In this document: positions 22,159 to 32,217 of the stretch, piece by piece | How positions within the stretch are numbered: position 1 is the first letter of the stretch | Layout of the letters: every line of letters begins with the position of its first letter | Source: Neodiprion pinetum | Lineage: Eukaryota; Arthropoda; Insecta; Hymenoptera; Diprionidae | Direction of reading: 5' to 3' | Length of the DNA: 64,000 nucleotides | NCBI RefSeq assembly: GCF_021155775.2 | Contig: NC_060235.2 | Location: 8,789,193 to 8,853,192, forward strand | Notes under the pieces: generated by a model | What the model was told of the DNA's origin: nothing | Database searches by the model: none | Seen by the model: the letters and a program-made list of their open reading frames with translations, nothing else | Made by a program: the position numbers and the translations under genes

Positions 22159-22500
22159 ACAATTTTTTTGTTGAAAACGATTCAAAGAAGTTTGCATATT
22201 TTGATGGTTTTAACAATGATTGTTTTCGCGATTTTACCTACTGGCAGTTTTTTTCTTAGATATTTACTAGGTGTGAAGTTAGTGCGAGTCAGCGGCTCCA
22301 AAAAATTTCTAGATTTTCATACATTGACACTTCTCACTTCCAGGTAATGCTACTGCCCATCATTTTGTCCGCAGATACTGTGTCAATCAACTGAGACACA
22401 TCTCGAGATCCTGACACGGCGAAATTCTCCCAACCTATGCTCTTGCACTCTACAGATTTGTTTGACTTCCGACATGAGATGATAAAGATTCCTGCCCATT

Positions 22501-22618
22501 GGCAACGGCCATACCACGTTGAAAGCACCGGTTCTCGTCCGATCACCGAAGTTAAGCAACGTTGGGCGCGGTCAGTACTTGGATGGGTGACCGCTTGGGA
22601 ACACCGCGTGCCGTTGGC
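22501..22618 (+). rRNA. 5S ribosomal RNA, copy 12
   Basis: Consensus gene, type c with T at -1. Confidence 0.95.
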
Positions 22619-22962
22619 ACAATTTTTTTCTTGAAAACGATTCAAAGAAGTTTGCATATTTTGATGGTTTTAACAATGATTGTTTTCGCGATTTTACCTA
22701 CTGGCAGTTTTTTTCTTAGGTATTTACTAGGTGTGAAGTTAGTGCGAGTCAGCGGCTCCAAAAAATTTCTAGAATTTCACACATTGACAGTTCTCACTTC
22801 CACGTAATGCTACTGCCCATCATTTTGTCCGCAAATACTGTGTCAATCAACTGAGACACATCTCGAGATCCTGACACGCCGAAATTCTCCCAACCTACGC
22901 GCTTGCAAATCCTACAGATTTGTTTGACTTTCGAGATGAGATGATACAGATTCATTTCCATC

Positions 22963-23080
22963 GGCAACGGCCATACCACGTTGAAAGCACCGGTTCTCGT
23001 CCGATCACCGAAGTTAAGCAACGTTGGGCGCGGTCAGTACTTGGATGGGTGACCGCTTGGGAACACCGCGTGCCGTTGGC
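22963..23080 (+). rRNA. 5S ribosomal RNA, copy 13
   Basis: Consensus gene, type b. Confidence 0.95.
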
Positions 23081-23424
23081 ACAATTTTTTTGTTGAAAAC
23101 GATTCAAAGAAGTTTGCATATTTTGATGGTTTTAACAATGATTGTTTTCGCGATTTTACCTACTGGCAGTTTTTTTCTTAGATATTTACTAGGTGTGAAG
23201 TTAGTGCGAGTCAGCGGCTCCAAAAAATTTCTAGATTTTCATACATTGACACTTCTCACTTCCAGGTAATGCTACTGCCCATCATTTTGTCCGCAGATAC
23301 TGTGTCAATCAACTGAGACACATCTCGAGATCCTGACACGCCGAAATTCTCCCAACCTACGCGCTTGCAAATCCTACAGATTTGTTTGACTTTCGAGATG
23401 AGATGATACAGATTCACTTCCATC

Positions 23425-23542
23425 GGCAACGGCCATACCACGTTGAAAGCACCGGTTCTCGTCCGATCACCGAAGTTAAGCAACGTTGGGCGCGGTCAGT
23501 ACTTGGATGGGTGACCGCTTGGGAACACCGCGTGCCGTTGGC
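23425..23542 (+). rRNA. 5S ribosomal RNA, copy 14
   Basis: Consensus gene, type a; starts the third higher-order unit. Confidence 0.95.
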
Positions 23543-23886
23543 ACAATTTTTTTCTTGAAAACGATTCAAAGAAGTTTGCATATTTTGATGGTTTTAACAA
23601 TGATTGTTTTCGCGATTTTACCTACTGGCAGTTTTTTTCTTAGGTATTTACTAGGTGTGAAGTTAGTGCGAGTCAGCGGCTCCAAAAAATTTCTAGAATT
23701 TCACACATTGACAGTTCTCACTTCCACGTAATGCTACTGCCCATCATTTTGTCCGCAAATACTGTGTCAATCAACTGAGACACATCTCGAGATCCTGACA
23801 CGCCGAAATTCTCCCAACCTACGCGCTTGCAAATCCTACAGATTTGTTTGACTTTCGAGATGAGATGATACAGATTCATTTCCATC

Positions 23887-24004
23887 GGCAACGGCCATAC
23901 CACGTTGAAAGCACCGGTTCTCGTCCGATCACCGAAGTTAAGCAACGTTGGGCGCGGTCAGTACTTGGATGGGTGACCGCTTGGGAACACCGCGTGCCGT
24001 TGGC
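23887..24004 (+). rRNA. 5S ribosomal RNA, copy 15
   Basis: Consensus gene, type b. Confidence 0.95.
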
Positions 24005-24346
24005 ACAATTTTTTTGTTGAAAACGATTCAAAGAAGTTTGCATATTTTGATGGTTTTAACAATGATTGTTTTCGCGATTTTACCTACTGGCAGTTTTTTT
24101 CTTAGATATTTACTAGGTGTGAAGTTAGTGCGAGTCAGCGGCTCCAAAAAATTTCTAGATTTTCATACATTGACACTTCTCACTTCCAGGTAATGCTACT
24201 GCCCATCATTTTGTCCGCAGATACTGTGTCAATCAACTGAGACACATCTCGAGATCCTGACACGGCGAAATTCTCCCAACCTATGCTCTTGCACTCTACA
24301 GATTTGTTTGACTTCCGACATGAGATGATAAAGATTCCTGCCCATC

Positions 24347-24464
24347 GGCAACGGCCATACCACGTTGAAAGCACCGGTTCTCGTCCGATCACCGAAGTTA
24401 AGCAACGTTGGGCGCGGTCAGTACTTGGATGGGTGACCGCTTGGGAACACCGCGTGCCGTTGGC
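24347..24464 (+). rRNA. 5S ribosomal RNA, copy 16
   Basis: Consensus gene, type c with C at -1. Its downstream spacer is a hybrid of the two spacer types. Confidence 0.95.
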
Positions 24465-24806
24465 ACAATTTTTTTCTTGAAAACGATTCAAAGAAGTTTG
24501 CATATTTTGATGGTTTTAACAATGATTGTTTTCGCGATTTTACCTACTGGCAGTTTTTTTCTTAGATATTTACTAGGTGTGAAGTTAGTGCGAGTCAGCG
24601 GCTCCAAAAAATTTCTAGATTTTCATACATTGACACTTCTCACTTCCAGGTAATGCTACTGCCCATCATTTTGTCCGCAGATACTGTGTCAATCAACTGA
24701 GACACATCTCGAGATCCTGACACGGCGAAATTCTCCCAACCTATGCTCTTGCACTCTACAGATTTGTTTGACTTCCGACATGAGATGATAAAGATTCCTG
24801 CCCATC

Positions 24807-24924
24807 GGCAACGGCCATACCACGTTGAAAGCACCGGTTCTCGTCCGATCACCGAAGTTAAGCAACGTTGGGCGCGGTCAGTACTTGGATGGGTGACCGC
24901 TTGGGAACACCGCGTGCCGTTGGC
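24807..24924 (+). rRNA. 5S ribosomal RNA, copy 17
   Basis: Consensus gene, a second consecutive type c: the extra unit in the otherwise regular pattern. Confidence 0.95.
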
Positions 24925-25268
24925 ACAATTTTTTTCTTGAAAACGATTCAAAGAAGTTTGCATATTTTGATGGTTTTAACAATGATTGTTTTCGCGATTT
25001 TACCTACTGGCAGTTTTTTTCTTAGGTATTTACTAGGTGTGAAGTTAGTGCGAGTCAGCGGCTCCAAAAAATTTCTAGAATTTCACACATTGACAGTTCT
25101 CACTTCCACGTAATGCTACTGCCCATCATTTTGTCCGCAAATACTGTGTCAATCAACTGAGACACATCTCGAGATCCTGACACGCCGAAATTCTCCCAAC
25201 CTACGCGCTTGCAAATCCTACAGATTTGTTTGACTTTCGAGATGAGATGATACAGATTCATTTCCATC

Positions 25269-25386
25269 GGCAACGGCCATACCACGTTGAAAGCACCGGT
25301 TCTCGTCCGATCACCGAAGTTAAGCAACGTTGGGCGCGGTCAGTACTTGGATGGGTGACCGCTTGGGAACACCGCGTGCCGTTGGC
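25269..25386 (+). rRNA. 5S ribosomal RNA, copy 18
   Basis: Consensus gene, type b. Confidence 0.95.
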
Positions 25387-25730
25387 ACAATTTTTTTGTT
25401 GAAAACGATTCAAAGAAGTTTGCATATTTTGATGGTTTTAACAATGATTGTTTTCGCGATTTTACCTACTGGCAGTTTTTTTCTTAGATATTTACTAGGT
25501 GTGAAGTTAGTGCGAGTCAGCGGCTCCAAAAAATTTCTAGATTTTCATACATTGACACTTCTCACTTCCAGGTAATGCTACTGCCCATCATTTTGTCCGC
25601 AGATACTGTGTCAATCAACTGAGACACATCTCGAGATCCTGACACGCCGAAATTCTCCCAACCTACGCGCTTGCAAATCCTACAGATTTGTTTGACTTTC
25701 GAGATGAGATGATACAGATTCACTTCCATC

Positions 25731-25848
25731 GGCAACGGCCATACCACGTTGAAAGCACCGGTTCTCGTCCGATCACCGAAGTTAAGCAACGTTGGGCGCG
25801 GTCAGTACTTGGATGGGTGACCGCTTGGGAACACCGCGTGCCGTTGGC
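25731..25848 (+). rRNA. 5S ribosomal RNA, copy 19
   Basis: Consensus gene, type a; starts the fourth, partial higher-order unit. Confidence 0.95.
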
Positions 25849-26192
25849 ACAATTTTTTTCTTGAAAACGATTCAAAGAAGTTTGCATATTTTGATGGTTT
25901 TAACAATGATTGTTTTCGCGATTTTACCTACTGGCAGTTTTTTTCTTAGGTATTTACTAGGTGTGAAGTTAGTGCGAGTCAGCGGCTCCAAAAAATTTCT
26001 AGAATTTCACACATTGACAGTTCTCACTTCCACGTAATGCTACTGCCCATCATTTTGTCCGCAAATACTGTGTCAATCAACTGAGACACATCTCGAGATC
26101 CTGACACGCCGAAATTCTCCCAACCTACGCGCTTGCAAATCCTACAGATTTGTTTGACTTTCGAGATGAGATGATACAGATTCATTTCCATC

Positions 26193-26310
26193 GGCAACGG
26201 CCATACCACGTTGAAAGCACCGGTTCTCGTCCGATCACCGAAGTTAAGCAACGTTGGGCGCGGTCAGTACTTGGATGGGTGACCGCTTGGGAACACCGCG
26301 TGCCGTTGGC
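26193..26310 (+). rRNA. 5S ribosomal RNA, copy 20
   Basis: Consensus gene, type b. Confidence 0.95.
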
Positions 26311-26652
26311 ACAATTTTTTTGTTGAAAACGATTCAAAGAAGTTTGCATATTTTGATGGTTTTAACAATGATTGTTTTCGCGATTTTACCTACTGGCAGT
26401 TTTTTTCTTAGATATTTACTAGGTGTGAAGTTAGTGCGAGTCAGCGGCTCCAAAAAATTTCTAGATTTTCATACATTGACACTTCTCACTTCCAGGTAAT
26501 GCTACTGCCCATCATTTTGTCCGCAGATACTGTGTCAATCAACTGAGACACATCTCGAGATCCTGACACGGCGAAATTCTCCCAACCTATGCTCTTGCAC
26601 TCTACAGATTTGTTTGACTTCCGACATGAGATGATAAAGATTCCTCTCCATC

Positions 26653-26770
26653 GGCAACGGCCATACCACGTTGAAAGCACCGGTTCTCGTCCGATCACCG
26701 AAGTTAAGCAACGTTGGGCGCGGTCAGTACTTGGATGGGTGACCGCTTGGGAACACCGCGTGCCGTTGGC
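26653..26770 (+). rRNA. 5S ribosomal RNA, copy 21
   Basis: Consensus gene, variant type c (CCTCTCCATC). The downstream spacer is diverged and resembles the left arm (TCGGACGGTCTTTTTTGACGAG). Confidence 0.95.
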
Positions 26771-27121
26771 ATCTTTTTTTTTCTTGAAAAGGATTCGAAG
26801 AAGTTTGCAGTTTCGGACGGTCTTTTTTGACGAGTCTTACCGTGATTTCACTTACTTGCAGTTTTTTCTTAGATATCTACTAGGTGTAAAGTTAGTGCGA
26901 GTCAGCAGATCCAAAATGTTTTTAGAATTTCACACATTGACATTGACGGTTCTCACTTCCACGTAATCCTACTGCGCATCATTTTGTCCGCAAGTACTGC
27001 GTCAATTAATTGAGACACATCTCGAGATCCTCAGACGCCGAGTTTTCTTCAACGTACACGTTTGCAAATTCTACACATACATTTAATTATCGACATGAAG
27101 TAAAGGAGAATCTTCTCCTTC

Positions 27122-27239
27122 GGCAACAGCCATACCACGTTGAAGGCACCGGTTCTCGTCCGATCACCGATGTTAAGCAGCATTGGGCGCGGTCAGTACT
27201 TGGATGAGTGACCGCTTGGGAACACCGCGTGCCGTTGGT
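27122..27239 (+). pseudogene. 5S rRNA, diverged terminal copy 22
   Basis: Full length but with several substitutions: CAACAGCC at the 5' end, AAGGCACC, GATGTTAAGCAGCATTGG in the internal control region, GATGAGTGACC, and GGTA at the 3' end. It is the last copy; sequence after 27260 is unrelated. Probably non-functional. Confidence 0.8.
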
Positions 27240-27264
27240 ACCTTTTTTTTTTCTTCAAAGCGAT

Positions 27265-28128
27265 TTAACAAATACTGCATATTATATCACCTTTGGGATA
27301 GGTACCACAATCGAAAACTTTAACAGCGACAGAACCATTGCTGGCGCGAGGAACAAGTTCAGAAAATAGGCAGTCAGTGGATTGACCAGATCCTTTGAAG
27401 CTTGAAAGCCTGTATCGGGAAGTTATCAGGTCGGTATCACGATCGAGTGGTAAGCCAGTGCACTGTTGATACACTCATCATGAAATCTCATTAGGCCAAG
27501 CAGCCCGTAGCTTTTTACTTTTGTCAAGATAAAAATATTCCATCCTACACCAAAAAGACTGCGCACCACCGATGGTGTCAGACCGCTTTTCTGTAAAGGC
27601 AGTCTTGAAAGCTCTTAACGCAGGCCTTAGGTCTGTACAATACACGAGATATTCAGTATACAAATCTGCACTACGATATCTCTTCAAGAACCGATAACAG
27701 GCGCTCTGCTTTTTCATCAGACCTCTGATATCTGGCGGTATCCAAGACACGGAACAATCCAGTACCTCATTCATGAGATTATTGAAAACTGATAACCCTT
27801 CATTCACCAGAGACAGAGAGAGAGCGAGGCAAAATGGTACAACTCAAACGCAGATAAGACTATAAAGGCAGCATCAAGGTTGGCACGATTCCACGGTCAG
27901 TACTGAATAACGCGTGACTGCTGCCTAAACACACCGTACTTCGTGAGAGTATACATAAGATAATGCCCTGAGATAAAGGACCGCAAAACCCCAAAACTCC
28001 GGGAGATTAATGTTATTGACAGCACAAATATTGAGCCAAGTGTCAGAGGTGGACGCGTGGTAAGTGGGCTGCATTGACGCGATATGATAGCCCTGTGAGG
28101 CAAATAACTGACTAACAAGGAACCTCAA
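27265..28128 (-). pseudogene. degenerate non-LTR retrotransposon, endonuclease and linker
   Basis: Broken minus-strand frames resemble the C-terminal half of an AP endonuclease and the endonuclease-RT linker of Jockey/R1-type elements. They include a THxxxxSDTWLNICAVNN-like stretch, then (frame-shifted) FISGHYLMYT, then a Lys/Arg-rich linker with PPDIRGLMKKQSACYRFLKR. Several frameshifts and stops, and no RT domain left. It abuts the right end of the 5S cluster. Family placement is from motif memory, so moderate confidence. Confidence 0.6.
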
Positions 28129-28560
28129 GTCGGTCGACCCCTCCGATTTTTATCTAGTTCATGTATGTTGTAGTGCATCAAAAAGTAAGAAATACCTATT
28201 TTTTTTTTTTTTTATCTGCTAATAAACCGTTTAAAGGGGTGAAAACAATCCCAAAAATGGGCACCTAACGGGGTGGTTTCTTGATGCGCTTAATGTATTT
28301 GAAAGAAAACCACGCTAAAAAGTTTCTATTGACGAATGGAATATTTGAGCGTTGATCTTATTTCAATCCCAAACGCTTCTATGCGAAACTGAGAAACCAC
28401 CCCGTTCGGTGCCCATTTTTCAGGGTCATTTTCACTGGTTTAAACCGTTTATTAACCGATTCAAAAAAGTACGTGCCTCTCTTAGTTTTCGATGCACTAG
28501 AACATGTATGAATTATGTACGTCGAAATCGGAGAGGTCGACCTACCGAGGGATCCTTGTA
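28113..28560. mobile_element. foldback element with ~170-190 bp inverted arms
   Basis: 28113-28300 and 28370-28560 are inverted copies. Landmarks are ACAAGGA, a GGTCGACC palindrome, CTCCGATTT, CATGTA..TAGTGCATC, AATAAACGGTTT and GGGCACC-AACGGGGTGGTTTC. About 70 bp of loop. No ORF. A transcript would form a long imperfect hairpin. Confidence 0.8.
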
Positions 28561-29689
28561 AGGTAAGCCGAGTCGTAAGTTGTAGACGACAAATCTGGGT
28601 TGAAATCACCGAGGACGCACGAGAACTTATAATGAGATTGCTGCGGAATAAGTTCACTTTAAGGTCATGTGGTACTCCTTCCTTTACCGACTGAGCAAAC
28701 TCACCCTTTTTCTTCCCATATTAAATAAACAAACAAACGGTAGGGGTTCAAATTTCGACACGAGGAAATCAAAAAAGTTACTCGTATCCCGAAAATCGTC
28801 TAAAAAATGTGTGGAGCGTTAGAGTACAATTATTTTATGTGTAAATTGTGAAGAATACGGCTGCCCAGCGTCGTAACATTAACGTTGTGCAAGAATCGTG
28901 GAATGTAAAAAAATTATCTAGAAGGAAATCGACGAAGCCAATCAGGAAAACACACAAATGTAGTAAAAAAATCACAAAAGTCGTGGATCCTGAATCCTCC
29001 TACAGCACCGTCACAGCAGGTAACCTCACCTTTTTGTTCTCTTCAGTAGCCAACTGTAGAAAATCCAAGAAGCCGTAACTCAAAAGAAGTCTGGCATTCG
29101 GATGTTTCGAATTCTTTCTAAATATTTGGTAAGTGAAATTGAATGAAAATTCTTCATGTGTTTCGTGCCCCGTAAAACGTATTAAAAGTTTTTCAAAATC
29201 TCTCCTAAAACCCCTGCAAGATTTAGATAAACAATACCCAAAAATCCTGCAACTTAGAAATTTTATACTGACATTTATTCCTTTCACCGTTAAACTACAT
29301 TTGCAACCCAGAAAACACAAATGTAATCACCAGTCTCGTTTACCACATGTGCAGACTAGTTTCATCGACAATGTGTGCGAAGGTTAAACTACTAATTTGT
29401 TCGGTGAGAGTTTCTGAATCCAACCGTAGGCACATAACATGCCAAACCGGTAATCTGCATTCTTCCGTATCTATATGTATACTTGCGAATGGGAATTGCC
29501 ACAGAGCCAGTATCGAGGCAATTAGAGGTGGACTTCAGTTCGTATGTATAACGTACATAGTACGATCAGATAGAATTACCGGGGAATCACTCACCGCATT
29601 TGTGATTCGCTCTACCGTATTATCGTTTGCGAATTCTAATGCACATCAATGAATTATATTTTCCACTGTATTAACTACCTTATTAGTAG

Positions 29690-30620
29690 CAGGATTGTAA
29701 CACAATCGAACATATGGGGCAGTCAATACCATTTAGACCTGGGTCTGATCTTTGACCTCTCGGATTGGGCCCGTGATTTTTTATATGATTTTTCTCACTT
29801 CGAAAGGTACTCGGTTTTTTTTTTTTTTTTTAGATTTTTTGAACTCGCTTCGAATTTTATAAAATTTTTTAAAACGATTTTATTGATCAACATAATTTAA
29901 AAATCTGAAAAAATTCTGATAAATCATGCCTCGGGTAGCAAAATTTTTAAGCTTACAGCCGGAGCGGGGAGATTTTTTCTTCTTACTGATTCAAGCCTTT
30001 TCCGAAAAAAAGAACGCTCAAAAAAAATTAGAAGCGGGAGTCATTTTACTACGAATGATTGCTGACAAGTTTTCGTATGGCACACTGGATTTTTGAAATT
30101 TTTTATAGATTTTTCTCAAGAGATTTTTTTTCTTCTTTATTTTGCTGATAAAACAAAATTGCAAATGGTAAAATGGTTCCGAACAATTTAAAAAAATTTT
30201 TAAAAATACGACGTGATGTACGAAAATGTTTCAGCAAGCATCCATGGTGGAATGACTCCCACTTCTAAATTTAAAAAAAAAGTTTTTTTCGAAAAAAGCT
30301 TGAAAACAGTAAGAAGAAAAAAACGTCTCCCTAATCTCGTCACTCTCCCACGATCCTTACAGCAACCTTATCGTCTCATTCCTGTCATCCTGTTTCCATT
30401 CTGGCCCACGCCACTCGCTTTTTGCCGACTCCGCTAATTCTATTCCCCGACGAATAAACGACGTCCACGGACGTAACAGTGAGAACAATCACATAAAAAA
30501 TCGCGGGCCCAATCCGAGAGTTCAAGGATCAAACTCAGGTCAATACGGTACGTACTGCCCTGTATACAGTTCAGCTCCAATATTGACCCAATGTAGACAA
30601 TGTTTTTGCAAACTAGCCGA
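29690..30620. mobile_element. large foldback with ~400 bp diverged inverted arms
   Basis: 29700-30100 is similar in reverse complement to 30195-30610. Landmarks are GGGCAGT.CA.TACC, CTCTCGGATTGGGCCCG.GATTTTTTAT, TTTTTTCTTCTTACTG and AGAAG.GGGAGTCATT, on opposite strands. The small open frames inside are mirror images of each other, which argues against coding. Confidence 0.78.
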
Positions 30621-31407
30621 TAAGACTTTTGGCTTAATTCTACGTCTCTTGATTGTTCACTCATTCATACAATACCCATGACTGATCATCCAAAAATGTA
30701 ACTATGTTTCACAAAGCAAAGGAATACATCTTTAAAAAACGAGATGACAGCAGTCACCGCTTTCTCAAACGTCATTTGTGAATCGAGGAAATAATTTTAC
30801 AATTTTGGCTTTAGGAAATATAAAAACATTCATAAAAATGTACCAGAGTTAAAAAGAACAACATCAAAAACAATTTCAAACATCACATTCAAATTCGAAG
30901 ATCGTGTAATCTGGGACCTGTAAGGTGAATTGAAGTTCAAATGTCGGCCCATGAAAAAAAATCGCGTTCCACAAACAATCAATGACTATTTTGAAAACAT
31001 ATACATTAAATGTAAAAATTGAAAATAACTTAAACACGTGAAAAAAAATTAAAATAAAAACTTGAAATATTAATTGTCATATTGAAAAAATAGAACTAGT
31101 TTTAATCTGTTCAATCGCGGATAAAGTCAAAAACGGTGAAGTCTGAGTCAGCAATATTCATCAAATATATTCAAAAATCCGAGAGCGCGCGAATCCTTCT
31201 TATCGTTAGTCTTGAAGAAATCAGTTGAAAGCAGTAACCGATTTTTCAAACGTCATTTGTGACTGGCGGAAACAATTTTCTTTTTATTCAATTCATACGA
31301 CCGGCTTCAAAGAAATTAGTATCAACCGCGCAGAGCAAAGGTGTACGTATCATGTGCTGTAAATAATTCGTAATAATTAATTGATTTCACGGTACTGCGA
31401 TACTCAC
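30621..31407. other. non-coding, intronic
   Basis: Contains two direct copies of a ~55 bp sequence (about 30745-30800 and 31223-31280, CAGTCACCG/CAGTAACCG then TCAAACGTCATTTGTGA). Nothing coding seen. Confidence 0.5.
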
Positions 31408-31606
31408 GATTCGAGGGTGTAACCCGGCCTCGTGGCGTCTGTCGCGAGGTAACGAATGGCTTGAGGATGCGATTGGTACCTACTGCTTGTGAGCAATGGT
31501 ACCAATTCAACGCCGCCGGTAAGTTTGTAAACCTCGACGTCCTCGTTGTATCTATTCTTCGGATCCAAAGGCGGCATTGGTCCCGGATAAGGATCGGGAC
31601 TTATCC
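31408..31606 (-). CDS. exon D of the uncharacterised minus-strand gene
   Basis: Acceptor TTCGTTGCAG before 31606 and donor GAATC|gtgagtat after 31408. 199 bases, entered after one base of a split glycine codon and left after two bases of a serine codon. The peptide is proline-rich at first (SPDPYPGPMPPLDPKNRYN), then EDVEVYKLTGGVELVPLL and an Arg/Tyr/His-rich stretch. The base composition is clearly more GC-rich than the surroundings and only this frame gives a sensible peptide with both splice sites. I do not recognise the family; no catalytic motif or membrane segment is visible. Confidence 0.75.
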
Positions 31607-31652
31607 CTGCAACGAAAAAAAAGAATGAACGATGGAAACATGGTGACTGATA

Positions 31653-32013
31653 TATTCAGTAAAACAGGTATCGTTGAAAAAACTGTTTGCATATTGTTGG
31701 AATGACGGAAAACGAGGTACGCGTAACCATTTTGCGCCATTGTCGATCATTTTGGTAATCGCAACGCAAAATCAGTTTCTGACGTTTACTCTACTTTTTT
31801 AGTTAAACAAGGCATTAAATTTTCGCAACAGTTGCAAGAAAATATAGTAACAGTGATGACAATGAGAAAGAATGGTAAGAGATACTAGACTTTCTGGTAA
31901 CAGCTGCAAAAGTAATTTTCACTTTGTACCTAGAAATATATTTTTCGATTGTGGTAAAAAATGTAAATAGTTAAGGACTGAGCGGTAACCGGAACTAAAA
32001 ATTTCTCTCAGTG
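31653..32013 (+). repeat. dispersed repeat, copy 2
   Basis: Similar over its length to 1191-1584, ending in CTCTCAGTG. It lies in the intron between exons C and D. A fragment of the same right end appears at 33121-33163. Confidence 0.7.
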
Positions 32014-32120
32014 ATGTAACGGTCCCAAGTGGAGAAAGTTGTCATACTTGCGGTCGAAGATTTACTGTTTTTCTAAGCTACGTCAATGTCTCTACATTTT
32101 TAGTATCATGAACGTAATAC

Positions 32121-32217
32121 CGTAAGTCGCTTTTGCGTCGTAGAATTTATTCATATCCGTAATAGCCAGCGGGTCGATGTCACTTCGATCAATACGCGGC
32201 GATCGGATCGTCCAACC
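32121..32217 (-). CDS. exon C of the uncharacterised minus-strand gene
   Basis: Acceptor AATTGTTTTTCAG before 32217. 97 bases, phase 0 in and phase 1 out, matching both neighbours. The peptide contains RIDRSDIDPLAITDMNKFYD. The donor (ACTTACG|gtatta) is weaker than usual. A competing frame ends in a stop after about ten codons and is less likely, because joining to exon D needs the frame given here. Confidence 0.65.

Larger units (their letters stand above)
19733..27121 (+). repeat. higher-order 5S rDNA repeat (4 units, 1846 bp period)
   Basis: Unit types by upstream spacer run a-b-c-b, a-b-c-b, a-b-c-c-b, a-b-c'. Downstream spacers alternate too: a and c genes are followed by TTCTTG..TAGGTATTTA..GAATTTCACACATTGACAG, b genes by TTGTTG..TAGATATTTA..GATTTTCATACATTGACAC. 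The starts of the a units are 1846 bp apart (19733, 21579, 23425), then 2306 bp (25731), i.e. one extra 460 bp unit. Confidence 0.9.
8035..27239. repeat. 5S rDNA cluster, two inverted arms
   Basis: Six copies or remnants on the minus strand (8035-14889) and 22 on the plus strand (17420-27239), with units of about 460-470 bp once insertions are removed. Each gene has the internal Pol III promoter region and is followed by a T run. The left arm and the edges are diverged; the centre of the right arm is nearly uniform, as expected for concerted evolution. Confidence 0.93.

Noticed and set aside
17388..27207. Dozens of 60-125 codon ORFs on both strands repeating every ~460 bp
   Set aside because: They are translations of the 5S genes and spacers, overlapping 5S on either strand; the repetition reflects the tandem array, not a protein family.
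17420..27239. CRISPR-like array
   Set aside because: The repeated units are 118 bp 5S genes with ~340 bp homologous spacers in a eukaryotic genome.
28848..29078. 76-codon Lys-rich plus-strand ORF
   Set aside because: Lysine-rich from A-rich sequence; no splice or family support.
32185..32217. Reading exon C in the frame that ends in a stop after about ten codons, joined to the GC island at 37.6 kb
   Set aside because: Phases match, but it would leave the well-formed exon D unexplained; the frame that continues into exon D is preferred.
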